Shown piece by piece: positions 42,821 through 53,407 of a stretch of DNA of 64,000 nucleotides. The stretch covers positions 88,541,123 through 88,605,122 of the forward strand of contig OW240916.1 in the NCBI GenBank assembly GCA_933207985.1, in the 5' to 3' direction. The notes beneath the pieces are model-generated. The model did no database searches, was not told the DNA's origin, and was given only the letters and a program-made list of their open reading frames with translations. Position numbers and translations under genes: made by a program. Source of the stretch: Pelobates cultripes (taxonomy: Eukaryota > Chordata > Amphibia > Anura > Pelobatidae). Positions within the stretch are counted from its first letter, which is position 1. Each line of letters begins with the position of its first letter.

Positions 42821-43165
42821 CCCAGACCACTTCAACTTAATGAAGTGGTCTGGGTGCCGGGTCCATCTAGGGTTAACCCTGCCTGCTGTAAACATAGCAG
42901 TTTCAGAGAAACTGCTATGTTTACATATGGGTTAATCCAGCCTCTAGTGGCTGTCTAATTGACAGCCGCTAGAGGCGCTTCCGCGCTTCTCACTGTGATT
43001 TTCACAGTGAGAAGATGCCAGCGTCCATAGGAAAGCATTGAGAATGCTCTCCTATGGACTGACTGAATGACGATGACAACCGAAGGAGGAAGAGAGTCCC
43101 CAGCACCGAGGGAGGCTGGCGCTGGAGAAAGGTAAGGGATTTAACCCCTTCCTCCCACTGCAGCC
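42821..43165. mobile_element. Right piece of the T2 MITE split by the hAT element
   Basis: Continues 'cccagaccacttcaacttaa' and follows the copy at 2500 through 'agcagtttcagagaaactgct' and 'gccagcgtccataggaaagc'. The right TTAA end is missing. Confidence 0.82.
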
Positions 43166-43560
43166 CGGCGGAGCCTAGATTCATATCCATTGCTTCCTCT
43201 CTGGAATTTCTGCATTAAGAGTTATATATATTTTCTTAAATACCATGGAGAAAGAAGGCGTGAGGCAGCACAACATCAGACAGGCATGAAGGAAACCTGC
43301 TCAGTGCTGGATTCCAAGTAAGTTTTGTCTTCCTTTACAAGGCATTTTTAATTAAAGAGCAGGGGGTGGGGTGGGGTGGGGTGGGGCTATGGTGTCAATA
43401 GCCTGTTCCTGCAGAGAAAAGACACTGTGTGCAGCACTGGCGTTGGTTCATATGGCAGATCATATGGGTGGGAGATTGTGCAGGGGTCAAGTCCTGGGGA
43501 AAAAAGTGTGGGAACTCACCCAAGATTCCCGCCGCCTCTCCCCCCCCCCTTTAAAAAAAA
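43166..43560. other. No gene seen
   Basis: Includes a short 'ggggtggggt' tandem at about 43366-43386 and a C tract. Nothing coding supported. Confidence 0.35.
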
Positions 43561-44210
43561 TGACACTCCTATGCATATAGTGCAGTGCAGGGTGTGTATA
43601 ATGAATATGGTGTGTTTGTAGTGAATGCAGAGTGTGTATAATGAATGCAGTGTGTTTTAGTGAGAGTGCAGAGTGTGTGTACACTGAATGCAGTGTATGT
43701 AGTGTGTTTGTAGTGAATGCAGAGTGTGTATAGTGAATGTAGTGTGTAGTGAGTGCAGAATGTGCATAATAAATGCAGAGTGTGTATAGTGAATGCAGAG
43801 GGTGTATAGTGAATGTAGCGTGTTTGTAGTGAGTGAAGAGTGTGTATAATGAATGCANNNNNNNNNNNNNNNNNNNNNNNNNNNNNNNNNNNNNNNNNNN
43901 NNNNNNNNNNNNNNNNNNNNNNNNNNNNNNNNNNNNNNNNNNNNNNNNNNNNNNNNNATGATGGGTGTGTGAGTGAGTGCTGGATGATGGGTGTGTGTGT
44001 GTGTGCTGGATGATGGATGTGTGAGTGAGTGCTGGATGATGTGTGTGTGAGTGCTGGATGATGTGTGTGTGTGCTGGATGATGGGTGTGTGTGTGCTGGA
44101 TGATGGGTGTGCTGGATGATGGGTGTGTGAGTGCTGGATTGTGTGTGTGTGTGTGCTGGATGATGGGTGTGTGTGTGAGTGCTGGATGATGGGTGTGTGT
44201 GGGGGGGGGG
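43561..44210. repeat. TG-rich minisatellite with an assembly gap
   Basis: Units of the type 'tgtgtataatgaatgcagag' before the gap and 'gtgtgagtgctggatgatgg' after it. The open frame on the minus strand is repeat-derived. Confidence 0.88.
43858..43957. other. Assembly gap (100 N)
   Basis: Exactly 100 N inside the minisatellite, where the repeat probably defeated assembly. Confidence 0.99.
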
Positions 44211-44346
44211 AGCATTTTTTTTTAACTTTATGTGTATGTATATTTTTTTATTTTATTCCCCCCTCCCTGCTTCTTACCTTGTCAGGGAGGGGGGAGATCG
44301 CCTGGTGGTCCGGTGGAGGGAGCCAGCCGCTGCACACAGGAGCCAT

Positions 44347-44463
44347 CACACGCTGTGTTCCCTCTCCAGCTCTAACTCTCGCGAGACTCGCCTGTGCGGA
44401 GCGTTGCCATGGTAACAGCCGCGGGTCTCGCGAGAGTTATAGCTGGAGAGGGAACACAGCGTG
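44347..44463. repeat. Long hairpin around 'gagcgttgccatggtaac'
   Basis: Arms from 'cacgctgtgttccctctcca' and 'ctctaactctcgcgaga' fold onto 'tctcgcgagagttatagctg' and 'gagagggaacacagcgtg'. A GC-rich centre contains 'gagcgttgccatggtaac', which also appears within the hAT element at 29858-30802. Confidence 0.82.
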
Positions 44464-44486
44464 TGCTGGCCCCTCAGTGCAGGTAG

Positions 44487-44586
44487 CAGGGCCGGTCCTG
44501 CAGGACAGGTAACGGGAACGGCGTTCCTGCTTTGGAAAAAGTGCAGGAACGCCGTTCCCATGCGTTCCTGCAGGACTCGAGCCCTG
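44487..44586. mobile_element. 100-bp hAT-type miniature, almost entirely palindromic
   Basis: Starts 'cagggccggtcctgcagga' and ends 'tcctgcaggactcgagccctg'. An inner hairpin pairs 'gggaacggcgttcctgc' with 'gcaggaacgccgttccc' around a 12-base loop. Immediate flanks do not show a clear 8-bp duplication. Confidence 0.7.
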
Positions 44587-44589
44587 GGA

Positions 44590-44659
44590 TTGTGATGTCA
44601 CATGGTGGGCAGCACATTTTTGTTTACCTAGAGCGGCAAACATCCTTGCACCAGCACTG
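44590..44659. mobile_element. hAT right end
   Basis: 'gcggcaaacatccttgcacc' then 'agcactg' is the inverted complement of the 'cag...ggtgcaaggat...gccgc' termini at 36968 and 37744. No partner with matching target duplication found. Confidence 0.55.
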
Positions 44660-44893
44660 ATGGGAGTTATGATTTACGAGTTACATTAATAAAAAAATTA
44701 AAAAATTAAAAAAAAACTAGTAAAGGGGTGGTACTGTGAGTTACCGCACCGGATAATGCCACTGGTCAGAGGAGTGAATATAAATGTAATCCATCTATAC
44801 AATGGCACATAATTTAAGGAATTACTGGAGTACATCATACGTAAATTCTTGAATAATAGCTATTGCATTACACAACCCGAATATATAATCACA

Positions 44894-45066
44894 GTCAGAG
44901 GAGGCTCTCTAATTAGGCGGCTTAGGCAGCTGCCTAAGGCCTCGCACTGGCTGGGGCCTCTATGAAAATACAATGTTTACAGCAAAAAGCCTGAAGGGAA
45001 TGATTCTACTCATCAGAACACATACAATAAGTTGTAGTTGTTCTGGTGACTATAGTGTCCCTTTAA
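44894..45066. mobile_element. hAT start fragment and T2 half-element
   Basis: 'cagaggaggctctctaattagg' (44894) is a hAT-type start. From about 44968 the sequence is the inverted match of the 57010 T2 MITE, ending 'ctatagtgtccct' plus TTAA (45063-45066). Confidence 0.6.
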
Positions 45067-45376
45067 CTAGTTAGCAGGAGATTGACGGTGATGTCACACA
45101 GATAAAGAATGATGGTCTATAATGTACAACAGAGTGTGGTTGAGTGATAGTAGAGAAAGATGGAGGGATATGCTGCAAACGTTAGTCTATGTTGCAAGGT
45201 GCACCTTTCCACTCAGTCATGAAGGCCAATTGGCTATTAGAGGCTGCAACAATGAGTTTATGTTGGGGAACTGAATCCTTATAGTGCACATCTGCTATAC
45301 AAATATTTTTACTGTCCATAGAATATTAGCCTCTTCTTAAGATATATGGAAGAAAGGGTCTGTCTTGTTTATTTAT
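45067..45376. other. No gene seen
   Basis: Flank of the L2 fragment. Confidence 0.3.
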
Positions 45377-46420
45377 TTACTTTTGCACATCACTGTAGTT
45401 ATAAGCTGGAGATGGGGACTTCCTTGCACCATAACCATAACCCGTGCAATATGAATGGGTTGTCATAGTGCTTTGAGTGTTCCTAAAAAAATTTAAAATG
45501 ATTGATGACATTCTTAACTTGGTTAATCTTACCAGTAAAGTGACATGCACATTCACTAGCTGTGAGTTTAGATAATAGCAGGGTTGCAGTTGGACGTATA
45601 AGGACGTTAAAATTATGAAAAAGGTGTTTGGGATCATGAGAGTAGGTGGATATGAGAGAAGTAAAATATTCTTATTTGTCATGGGAGAGGGCGGCCTATA
45701 GGAACATAGCTTGAATTTGTAGTGAAGAAAGTCAGGTGTTGTGTGGGACTTTCTCCAACAATGCTCTGCAGTATGGCAACATCATTGGAGATAGCGGGTG
45801 AGCTAGATGTTCCAAGGTGTGGCTGGCTCTTAAAGTGAGATTTAATAGGTACACCCATGTCAAGAGTACTACACAGGATAGAATTGTAGTATGAAGTAGC
45901 TTGAAAGGGGCAGGTGAAAGTGGAGACTAGAGAGTGACACAGGTCAAGGGATATCAGGTGTTTAATACCCAGAAATTTTCTAGATTTATTATGTTGAGTA
46001 AGGGTCACATTAACAGTGCAAGTGAGAACATTGTGGTCAGACCGAGGGACAGGTGTATTGGAGAAGTTAGAGACAGAACATAGGTTGGAAAAGACAAGGT
46101 GTGAAAGGGAGTTGGTCCATTGAGTAAGGCCACAGAAGGAGGTGAACAGTGATCTAGATGCTATTGAATTGTTAGGTAACCAAAGATGAGAGAAGGAATG
46201 TCAGAGGAAAAAATATCAAGGAAAAGTAGATAATATCCAGGGGAACAGTAGATGATTGCAACACGGACTGAGAGAAGATTGAAGAGATGGATGGAGTGGA
46301 CTTCAAAAAAGGAAAATGAGGGAAAAGTACAAAGGAGCAAGGTTTGGAAGGAATGCTCTCCACAATGAGTAGAAAGCAAAAACCACCAAACCCCACCCTT
46401 AGCATTGCATGCAGTCAGGA
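45377..46420 (-). pseudogene. L2 LINE endonuclease fragment
   Basis: On the minus strand, 'FNLLSVRVAIIYCSPGYYLL' with 'FLDIFSS' (about 46300-46200) is the L2 endonuclease 'VIYRPPG' block. 'GYLTIQ' is a degraded G-D-F-N-I. Next come 'SDHNVL' at about 46035 and a linker with 'SPAISNDVAILQSI'. The fragment ends near 45377 before any RT block. Frames are broken by stops. Same family as the elements at 15541 and 53205. Confidence 0.65.
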
Positions 46421-48259
46421 AACCACCAATAGATCTTTGCTTACATATTGTTTTTTTATTTATTACTGTACATTAAATATGGAGTAACGTAAGATATTTC
46501 TTAAAAATCCATTTTCCAATCATATACATATATCCAGTAAATATAAATGAGTTAATTTCTCCGGTTGAACCAAGATTAAAACTGACTAGAAATATTCCAC
46601 AGCAATTGAAAATGAAGCTAATTTTCACCTAACTTGCACAATTAAAGATTTCTATAATTACTTTGAATTGCAAAAGAGCTTATTTGAAATTAGATTAGAT
46701 TTTCATCATTAATATTTTGGTGTAGAAATAGAAGCACGCAGACATTTTCCCTTGGCTACGGTCAGATCATACACTGATGGTGGCCCCTGGTAAACATTAG
46801 AACAAAGACTTATTCATCTTCTGGAAATTGAATTACTCATTACTGATAGTGTATGAAGTGATTGTTGAAAGGATAATAGATTTTTATGTCACATGGAATA
46901 AATTATGTAACTAAAATACTGCATATGAATAGACTTCTCACAAAAAAGCTATTTTGAAAGAAGACTTAATTAAGAAATTGTCAGTGGAAAATTAGAACAA
47001 AAGAAAGGGGTTTAAAGAAATGAAGAAGGATCATTCATTCAAATTAAAAAGGCAATACCCTAGGACACATTTGCCAATTATTGAAAACTATAAACATATC
47101 ATCACTATTGATATGAACATTATAGTCAATGGCAAAATGGATAAAGGTTTGTAAAAGTGAGACATGTAAGGTACCGTACATAAGTAATCATCTCCCTGAT
47201 AATATATCCAATGTATAATGTTACATCAGTGTATTGAATTAGACATTTTGTAACTTATCTACAAAAATAATACATAGATCCAATAATAGTTATGTAGATT
47301 TTATACAAAGAATATCTAGGTGTGGGGTCTTAGCATGTTTCCAGTTTTTAATTGATCTTTTGTATCTTTTCCTATTACAAGCAACTGTGTTATTGTTGCC
47401 GATTTGTTGCAACACGTCCTTTATGTTGTAAAGTTATGTTAATTCTACCAATAAATGCAAATGCATATTTTTATATAATGACACATTTGTTAACAGCAAC
47501 GTATGTTAGTACTCTTCCCTCTTTTAAGTTTTGGTTGTTAGACCTTTTCATTTTATTTTATTTCCTTCACCCACCAGGGTGCTTCAACCATTGGCATGTT
47601 GTATATTCTTCAATTTTATTTTATTTTATTTCCACCTGAAGACAGAGGATCTAGAATCTGATACGTAAGCTAAGCTTTTCACTATAGCTTTTAAAAATAA
47701 GATCCATATGTGAAGTGAAATTTTTTTTAAAATTATTTACAAATAAAATGTTAAAAAAATCTTTAAAGTCAGCAATAAATGCCCAGTCTGTAGTCTCTTG
47801 TATGACAGTGACAGTGGCTGCTATTTTTTTTTTATAGACATACCCTACTTGGGGCATGGTGGGTGGGAGCATAGGGGAGGATTTAAATCTCCATTATATA
47901 ATTTTATGTAATGTTTGCAGCAGAAAGATTAAAAATAAGAAAATGGGTTTTCTTCATTTTGATCTTTTAGTTGCTTAGGTGATAGCTGCCTAATTTCTGG
48001 AGTATTGCGATAAGGACATCAAATAACTGAGCTAAACAATAAACAGCTCACTAATTTGGTACCCTTCAATATAGAAATCCCACATAAGGGTATCAATTTA
48101 TGTAGTTATCTGCTAAACATCGTCAAGATGCAGCTGTGCATATCAAAACATTTATTTGTTCTAAATGAATATTCCAATGGATGGCTTTGGATTGGTTTGG
48201 TTCACAAAATATATATATTCGGGTTCATGCATTTGGACAAACTGAAATGTTCTGGTGTA
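46421..48259. other. No gene seen
   Basis: About 1.8 kb of AT-rich sequence without recognised repeats or coding motifs. A good candidate for ordinary unique intergenic DNA in this window. Confidence 0.4.
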
Positions 48260-48267
48260 CCCAAGAC

Positions 48268-49909
48268 TAGAGTTGAGCGAACCCGGACTGTAAAGTTCGG
48301 GTTCGTACCGAACATTAGTTTTTGGACCCCGGACCCGAACATGGACAAATCACTGTATGTTCAGGTTGGAGTTCGGTGTTCGGCGATTTAATGGGGCGTT
48401 TTGAAAGGCTGCAGGGCAGCCAATCAACAAGCGTTTGACTCGTGTGCCCTTAGAAGCCATCACAGGCATGCCTACTAATGGCATGGCTGCGATTAGCCAG
48501 TGCAGCATGTGACCCAGCCTCTACAAACCTACAACACTTGTTAAACAGATCTAAGTGATAGAAAACAGATTTATATTTTCTACACTAGAAACTACCAGAT
48601 AACAAGCTGCTATATTTAAACTAGTCATGAATAGCTAAGAGGTACTTAAACAATATTGTAATTCTGGGGCACTACCCTCACAAGTCAAACCGAGAGGTCA
48701 GTTTATAGGGAAAACTGTTGCCTGGATACAATTCTAAAACAATTTCCATATGTCCTTTGCAGACTTTACATGCTGGAAAAACACAGGTGCCAGCTGCTGT
48801 GGCTTTCTGCAGTGTGCAGACTGGCAAGGATGGCAGGGTTGAGGAGTGGGTGGAAGATGATGTGGAGAATGATGAGGTCCTACACCCCACATGGAATCAA
48901 GGTCATGTGAGTGACATGTGCATTTTGGAGGAAGAGGCGCTGGTAGCACAGAGGCACCAGCACAGCATAAAAGGGAGCAGGGTGCAAATGTTTCTTTTTT
49001 TATATGTCCCAATATTTTGGGGGCTACCTCAACTAAAATAAAAAATATATTTATAAAAAACAGTGTTGGCTACCTCCTCCTCCTCCACCACCGCTTCCAC
49101 CTACACCGCCACGGTCACCGCCTCCTCAACCTATGGGTCACTTAGTATAAACTATGTACACAATAGCAGAGGATTGTAAAGGCCTTTTCTCCATGCATCA
49201 GGAGTTGAGCATTTCTCCATGCATCAGGACTGCAAGAAATGCACCGCAGGCCGCAAATGTTTATTTTTTTTATATGTCCCAATATTTTGGGGACTACCCC
49301 AATTAAAATAAAAAAATATATATAAAAAACAATGTTGGCTACCTCCTCCTCCTCCACCGCTGCTTCCAGCTACACCACCACGGTCACCGCCTCCTCAACC
49401 TATGGGTCACTTAGTATAAACTATGTACACAATTGCAGAGGCTTGTGAATGCCTTTTTTCCATGCATCAGGATTTGAGCTCAGTTTGAACAATGAAAGAG
49501 AATACCCTGCACTCCAACCCTCTCTCAAATGGATAATTCTGGTGATCCTCCTGACAGCCATGCTTTAGATTTTGAGTTATGTTCTTCCAAAGCTAAAATC
49601 AAAGATTCCATCTAGAGCTATTTTATGGCTCTGCTGTATTTTTAAATTTTATGTTATTTTAAGTGATTTCCCTATCCACATTTGTTTTCAGGGCATTTGT
49701 CCTACTCTTACCCCCATTTTACTTCCTTTTTGCAGCCCTTTAGCCCTTTCCAGGACATTTTTAGAGGCATTTTTGTGGTCAAAAGTTCGGGTCCCCATTG
49801 ACCCAATGGGGATCGGGATCGAGGTCAAGTTCGATCACGAACCCGAACTTTTTTTCAAAGTTTGTCCGAACCCGCCGGACACAAACATCCAGTTGTCCGC
49901 TCAACTCTA
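48268..49909. mobile_element. Non-autonomous hAT element with perfect 8-bp target duplication
   Basis: 'cccagac'-like duplication: 'cccaagac' at 48260-48267 and 49910-49917. Ends are 'tagagttgagcg' and its exact complement 'cgctcaactcta', with further pairing of 'agttcgggttcg' near both ends. Inside lies a tandem duplication (48984-49203 and 49254-49470). No transposase motif is visible; the 107-codon frame at 48718 is unassigned. Confidence 0.9.
48984..49470. repeat. Two-copy tandem duplication in the hAT element
   Basis: Both copies share 'tatgtcccaatattttgggg', 'ggctacctcctcctcctcca', 'ccacggtcaccgcctcctca' and 'cctatgggtcacttagtat', offset by about 265 bases. Confidence 0.82.
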
Positions 49910-49917
49910 CCCAAGAC

Positions 49918-50642
49918 TAATGCATAGTAGATGTTTAAATTCCCTCCAGGTTAAAACACAGTTCTTTTTTTCTAAGGAAAGGAGATATTAAAATGACCAG
50001 AGTGCCTGGTGGTTTGGACATATGTCATTCCTGATTGTCACCTAGGGCTCCCTAATGTGTTATCCAGCAATACCAACAGAACAGGCACCTGTTATGCATT
50101 CAATATTCAACATGTTACAATTTCCTTGGAGAGATAAGACAGTTCAGAAGGTACACGTTTGAGTATGATGGATAAAGTGATGGACAGTAGCTATAAAATA
50201 AACTTTCAACCTTCCAGACCCCTTCTCATGCCAAATTACCAGATGATATTCATTATATAATAAAAGCCAAAGCAATAATTAATTGAATTTCATCAGATTT
50301 CATTTTGGACACCTACAAGGACTGACTTATTTACTATGGTTAATATGCATTGTTCAATTCATCTTCATTTTGAATAGTTTTCGTATTGCATTGCTCTTTT
50401 TTTATTTTTAATTATTTTGTTATGAATTCATTTATTAAAATGATAACAAATTAAAATGCCTTGCCTTAGTGAATCCACAATTTTCCATGAAGGTTAATTT
50501 GTTTATCGTGTTATCACAGGTTGAGTTGTTAAAATTCAGAGGCTTAGTGCTATTAACCGCTTCATATCCACACTCTCCTTTTTGTCATGGCTTGGCAAAT
50601 AAACCTGCCATATGCAACTTCTAGTTATTAAATGATCTCACA
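49918..50642. other. No gene seen
   Basis: AT-rich, no recognised motif. Confidence 0.35.
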
Positions 50643-51819
50643 TTAAAGGACAACTGTCACCAGAACTTTTTTTTATAAGAATTGTTGCAGCATGTAATGA
50701 AAAGATATGGTATTTTAAAAAATTAAGTATTTATAAAAAATACATGAAAATCTAGCCCCTACTTTCACTGAACCCAAGATCCCTCAGAATCCGACCATTA
50801 TACTCCTGCATCACTTCCTGCACAGATCGGTGAGGTCATCAGCCATCGCCATGTGTGATCTGCCTGCTCTGAATACCAACCACATTCTGACCACATCAAC
50901 AATTCTCATATTTGCTAAAGCCAGATGCGGTCAGAATGCAATCAGTCCGACTAATTCTTTAACATTGGTTCAGATGTGGAAATCACTGATTTTCCTGAAA
51001 TCATATGAACCAATCAACACCATCAGTATTGCAAATGATCATTTACTTGCTATTTAAATCAAAATGATCATTTGCAGAACTATATGCCTGCTGACAGCGC
51101 TAGCCGGCAAATAGTTAAAAACCCTCAACAACGGTTAATTATATGGTGGATGGCCAGTGCTTGTAAGCCAACCGCTACTTGTAAAAAGTCAAAAAATAAA
51201 TAAATTAGTAAATAAAAATCATCTGGGGATCAATAAGACCCCTACTAATCTACAATGGAGTTATCTGGCAGGTGGGGACATGTCTATTAAACATTAAAAC
51301 TAGTAACTGGGCAGACATTGCTTAGTAAGTATAATATGTACGTTTACTAAGGTGGGACCTAAGGTAAGTATAAAATGGGTGGGTCATAATGTTCTCTGCC
51401 TGGGTTCCCTACCCATGTCAGTGATTATGGACTGTAATATTTCTAATAAAAGGGGGGCCTAGTGTCCCCAACCCTGGCACCCACCCATACTGGCAGGTGG
51501 GCGGTCATAATAACTATAATAAGCGGGACACACCACATCCCCACCACTGGCCACCACACACATCAGGGGATAGGGTTCCTGGTCAATTATAAAGTGTGTG
51601 GTGGGGTGGACATGCCATTGTTCATTCCCAAATAATAATACGTGATTAGCCCCTCCCCTAAATAAATTATCTACTTACAACAAGTTACCCTAATAATAGT
51701 CAGGTAAAAACCTGTAAAAAAATTAGACTTACCATCGGAAGTCTATCTTCTAATTCTTCTTTTCATTACATGCTGCAAGAATTCTTATAATAATAAAACT
51801 AAATTCTGGTGTCCTTTAA
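50643..51819. mobile_element. Long T2/Kolobok-like element, 1169 bp
   Basis: TTAA at 50643-50646 and 51816-51819. Terminal inverted repeats of about 60 bases share 'ttaaaggaca', 'caccagaa', 'ataagaatt' and 'gcagcatgtaatgaaaaga'. The interior has no transposase motif; the 75-codon frame at 50830 is unassigned. Confidence 0.88.
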
Positions 51820-52250
51820 AGGGACACTCCCAATAAGTTGTCCTCTGCATGTGCAGAGCAAGCTGATCACTCTTGCATTGAGCAAAACAAAATCCATTCA
51901 GGGCTTTCAAGCTATAGGCAGTGCAGAAGTGCTCTGCACATATGCATACCTGAAAGTCTGTACTCGGAAAGGTGCAGAATGCTTGCAGACTGCAGACACC
52001 AGCTTTTGCAAGTTGTATTTTCGCATACCGCAAATAAAACATGTAGGAAAAAAACATGCATATTTTCTTTAGGGGTATATTATTATTATTATTATTATTT
52101 ATAAAGTGCCAACAAATTCCACAGCGCTCTACAATAGGTGAACTAACAGACAAGTATTTTCAACAGGGTGGTGAGGGCTCTGCTCAAACATGCTTACATC
52201 TACCGAAGTGTTAAAAAAACAAAAACATTTCCAATAGCATGTTTCTTTAA
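51816..52250. mobile_element. Second T2-like element abutting the first
   Basis: Starts AGGGACACTCCC directly after the shared TTAA (51816-51819) and appears to end at 'tgtttct' plus TTAA (52247-52250); the right terminus is degraded. It contains the dispersed 'gtgccaacaaattccacagcg' repeat with an ATT tract (about 52078-52200). Confidence 0.55.
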
Positions 52251-53204
52251 GCCAGTCTCCTCTGTCTCACTTCAGTCTTTTTAAAAATACGTTGTTATTG
52301 CTTATCACTGTACTTGGTACATGATGCGCAGCTCAATAAGTCCACCCTTTCTGACAGTCCATTTTATCATGACGTGTTTTTCCAATAGAAATTGTAATTC
52401 AGCTACAGTTTACTTAATTAGGAACATTTAATTACAAATCCCAGAAACCCATGCTGTAAGCAAAACTGAGGCTGTGCACAGAGAAGCTTCAACACTGAAT
52501 TGGTAACGGCAGATTTGTAGGTGAAAAAAACCCCATCATCTCTTACATGTCATAAAAAATAAATTTTAACTTTGACACTATCTCTGTTGTGCAGACCATT
52601 CTTTTTTTCTTGCTGTAGGTAAGAGAGACACATATTATCAATGTCTTCTACGTAATATAGTACTGTCATTACAATGTCTCATATGTAATTTACCATATAG
52701 TAGAATCATCTCATAGCACTGTTATATAGGTCAGTTGACTTTGCCAAAAACAACGTTGTCAACAGCTAAGTCAGTGTTTCTTTTTGTTTTGATAGGGACA
52801 GAATTGGAGCAGTCTTCTGTGTCAGCCTTTCTTATATGTGTTAGTCAATGAAAAGTACTTTGCATAGATATAATATAATATAATATACATATTATCAGAT
52901 GCATTCTGTATTGCAGTAGAGAGAACATTATGTATTCTCTTTATAAATATTCTTTCTTGATCCAAGAGCTGTATTAGAGCTTTTGTTCAAAGGTCTGGAG
53001 TAGAATCATCCAGGTGTTATACCACGAGGTACAATGTCTACCATATGTTTTACATAGTATTGGCAGATAAGTTTACACTTTATTAATAATGTTATGACTA
53101 CTCAGAAAAACTCATCTGTGTCAACTAGGTAGACCTACTGTGTGTATTGCAGTATATGATGTAGATGACTCCGATAATACAGTAGTTGTTGCACATCATT
53201 TGAA
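52251..53204. other. No gene seen
   Basis: AT-rich flank of the L2 element. Confidence 0.35.
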
Positions 53205-53407
53205 ATTCATTCGATTTGCCTCTTCAAACCCTTCTCTTCTAATGTTGCCGTTATTTATAGCCCCCCTGGTTCACCTCTCCTCTTCCTTGACCACTTTGCT
53301 GCCTGGCTACCCTACTTCCTCTCTTCTAATATTTCATCCCCAATTCTCGGGGACTTCAATATTCCCATTAACCCACCTTTGACCTCAGCAGCCTCTAAAC
53401 TACTTTC

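Noticed and set aside
43487..44215. His/Thr-rich frame on the minus strand
   Set aside because: It reads through the TG minisatellite and across 100 N.
48718..49041. 107-codon frame in the hAT element at 48268
   Set aside because: No transposase motif or family signal. It begins and ends without relation to the element's structure, so it is not listed as a gene.
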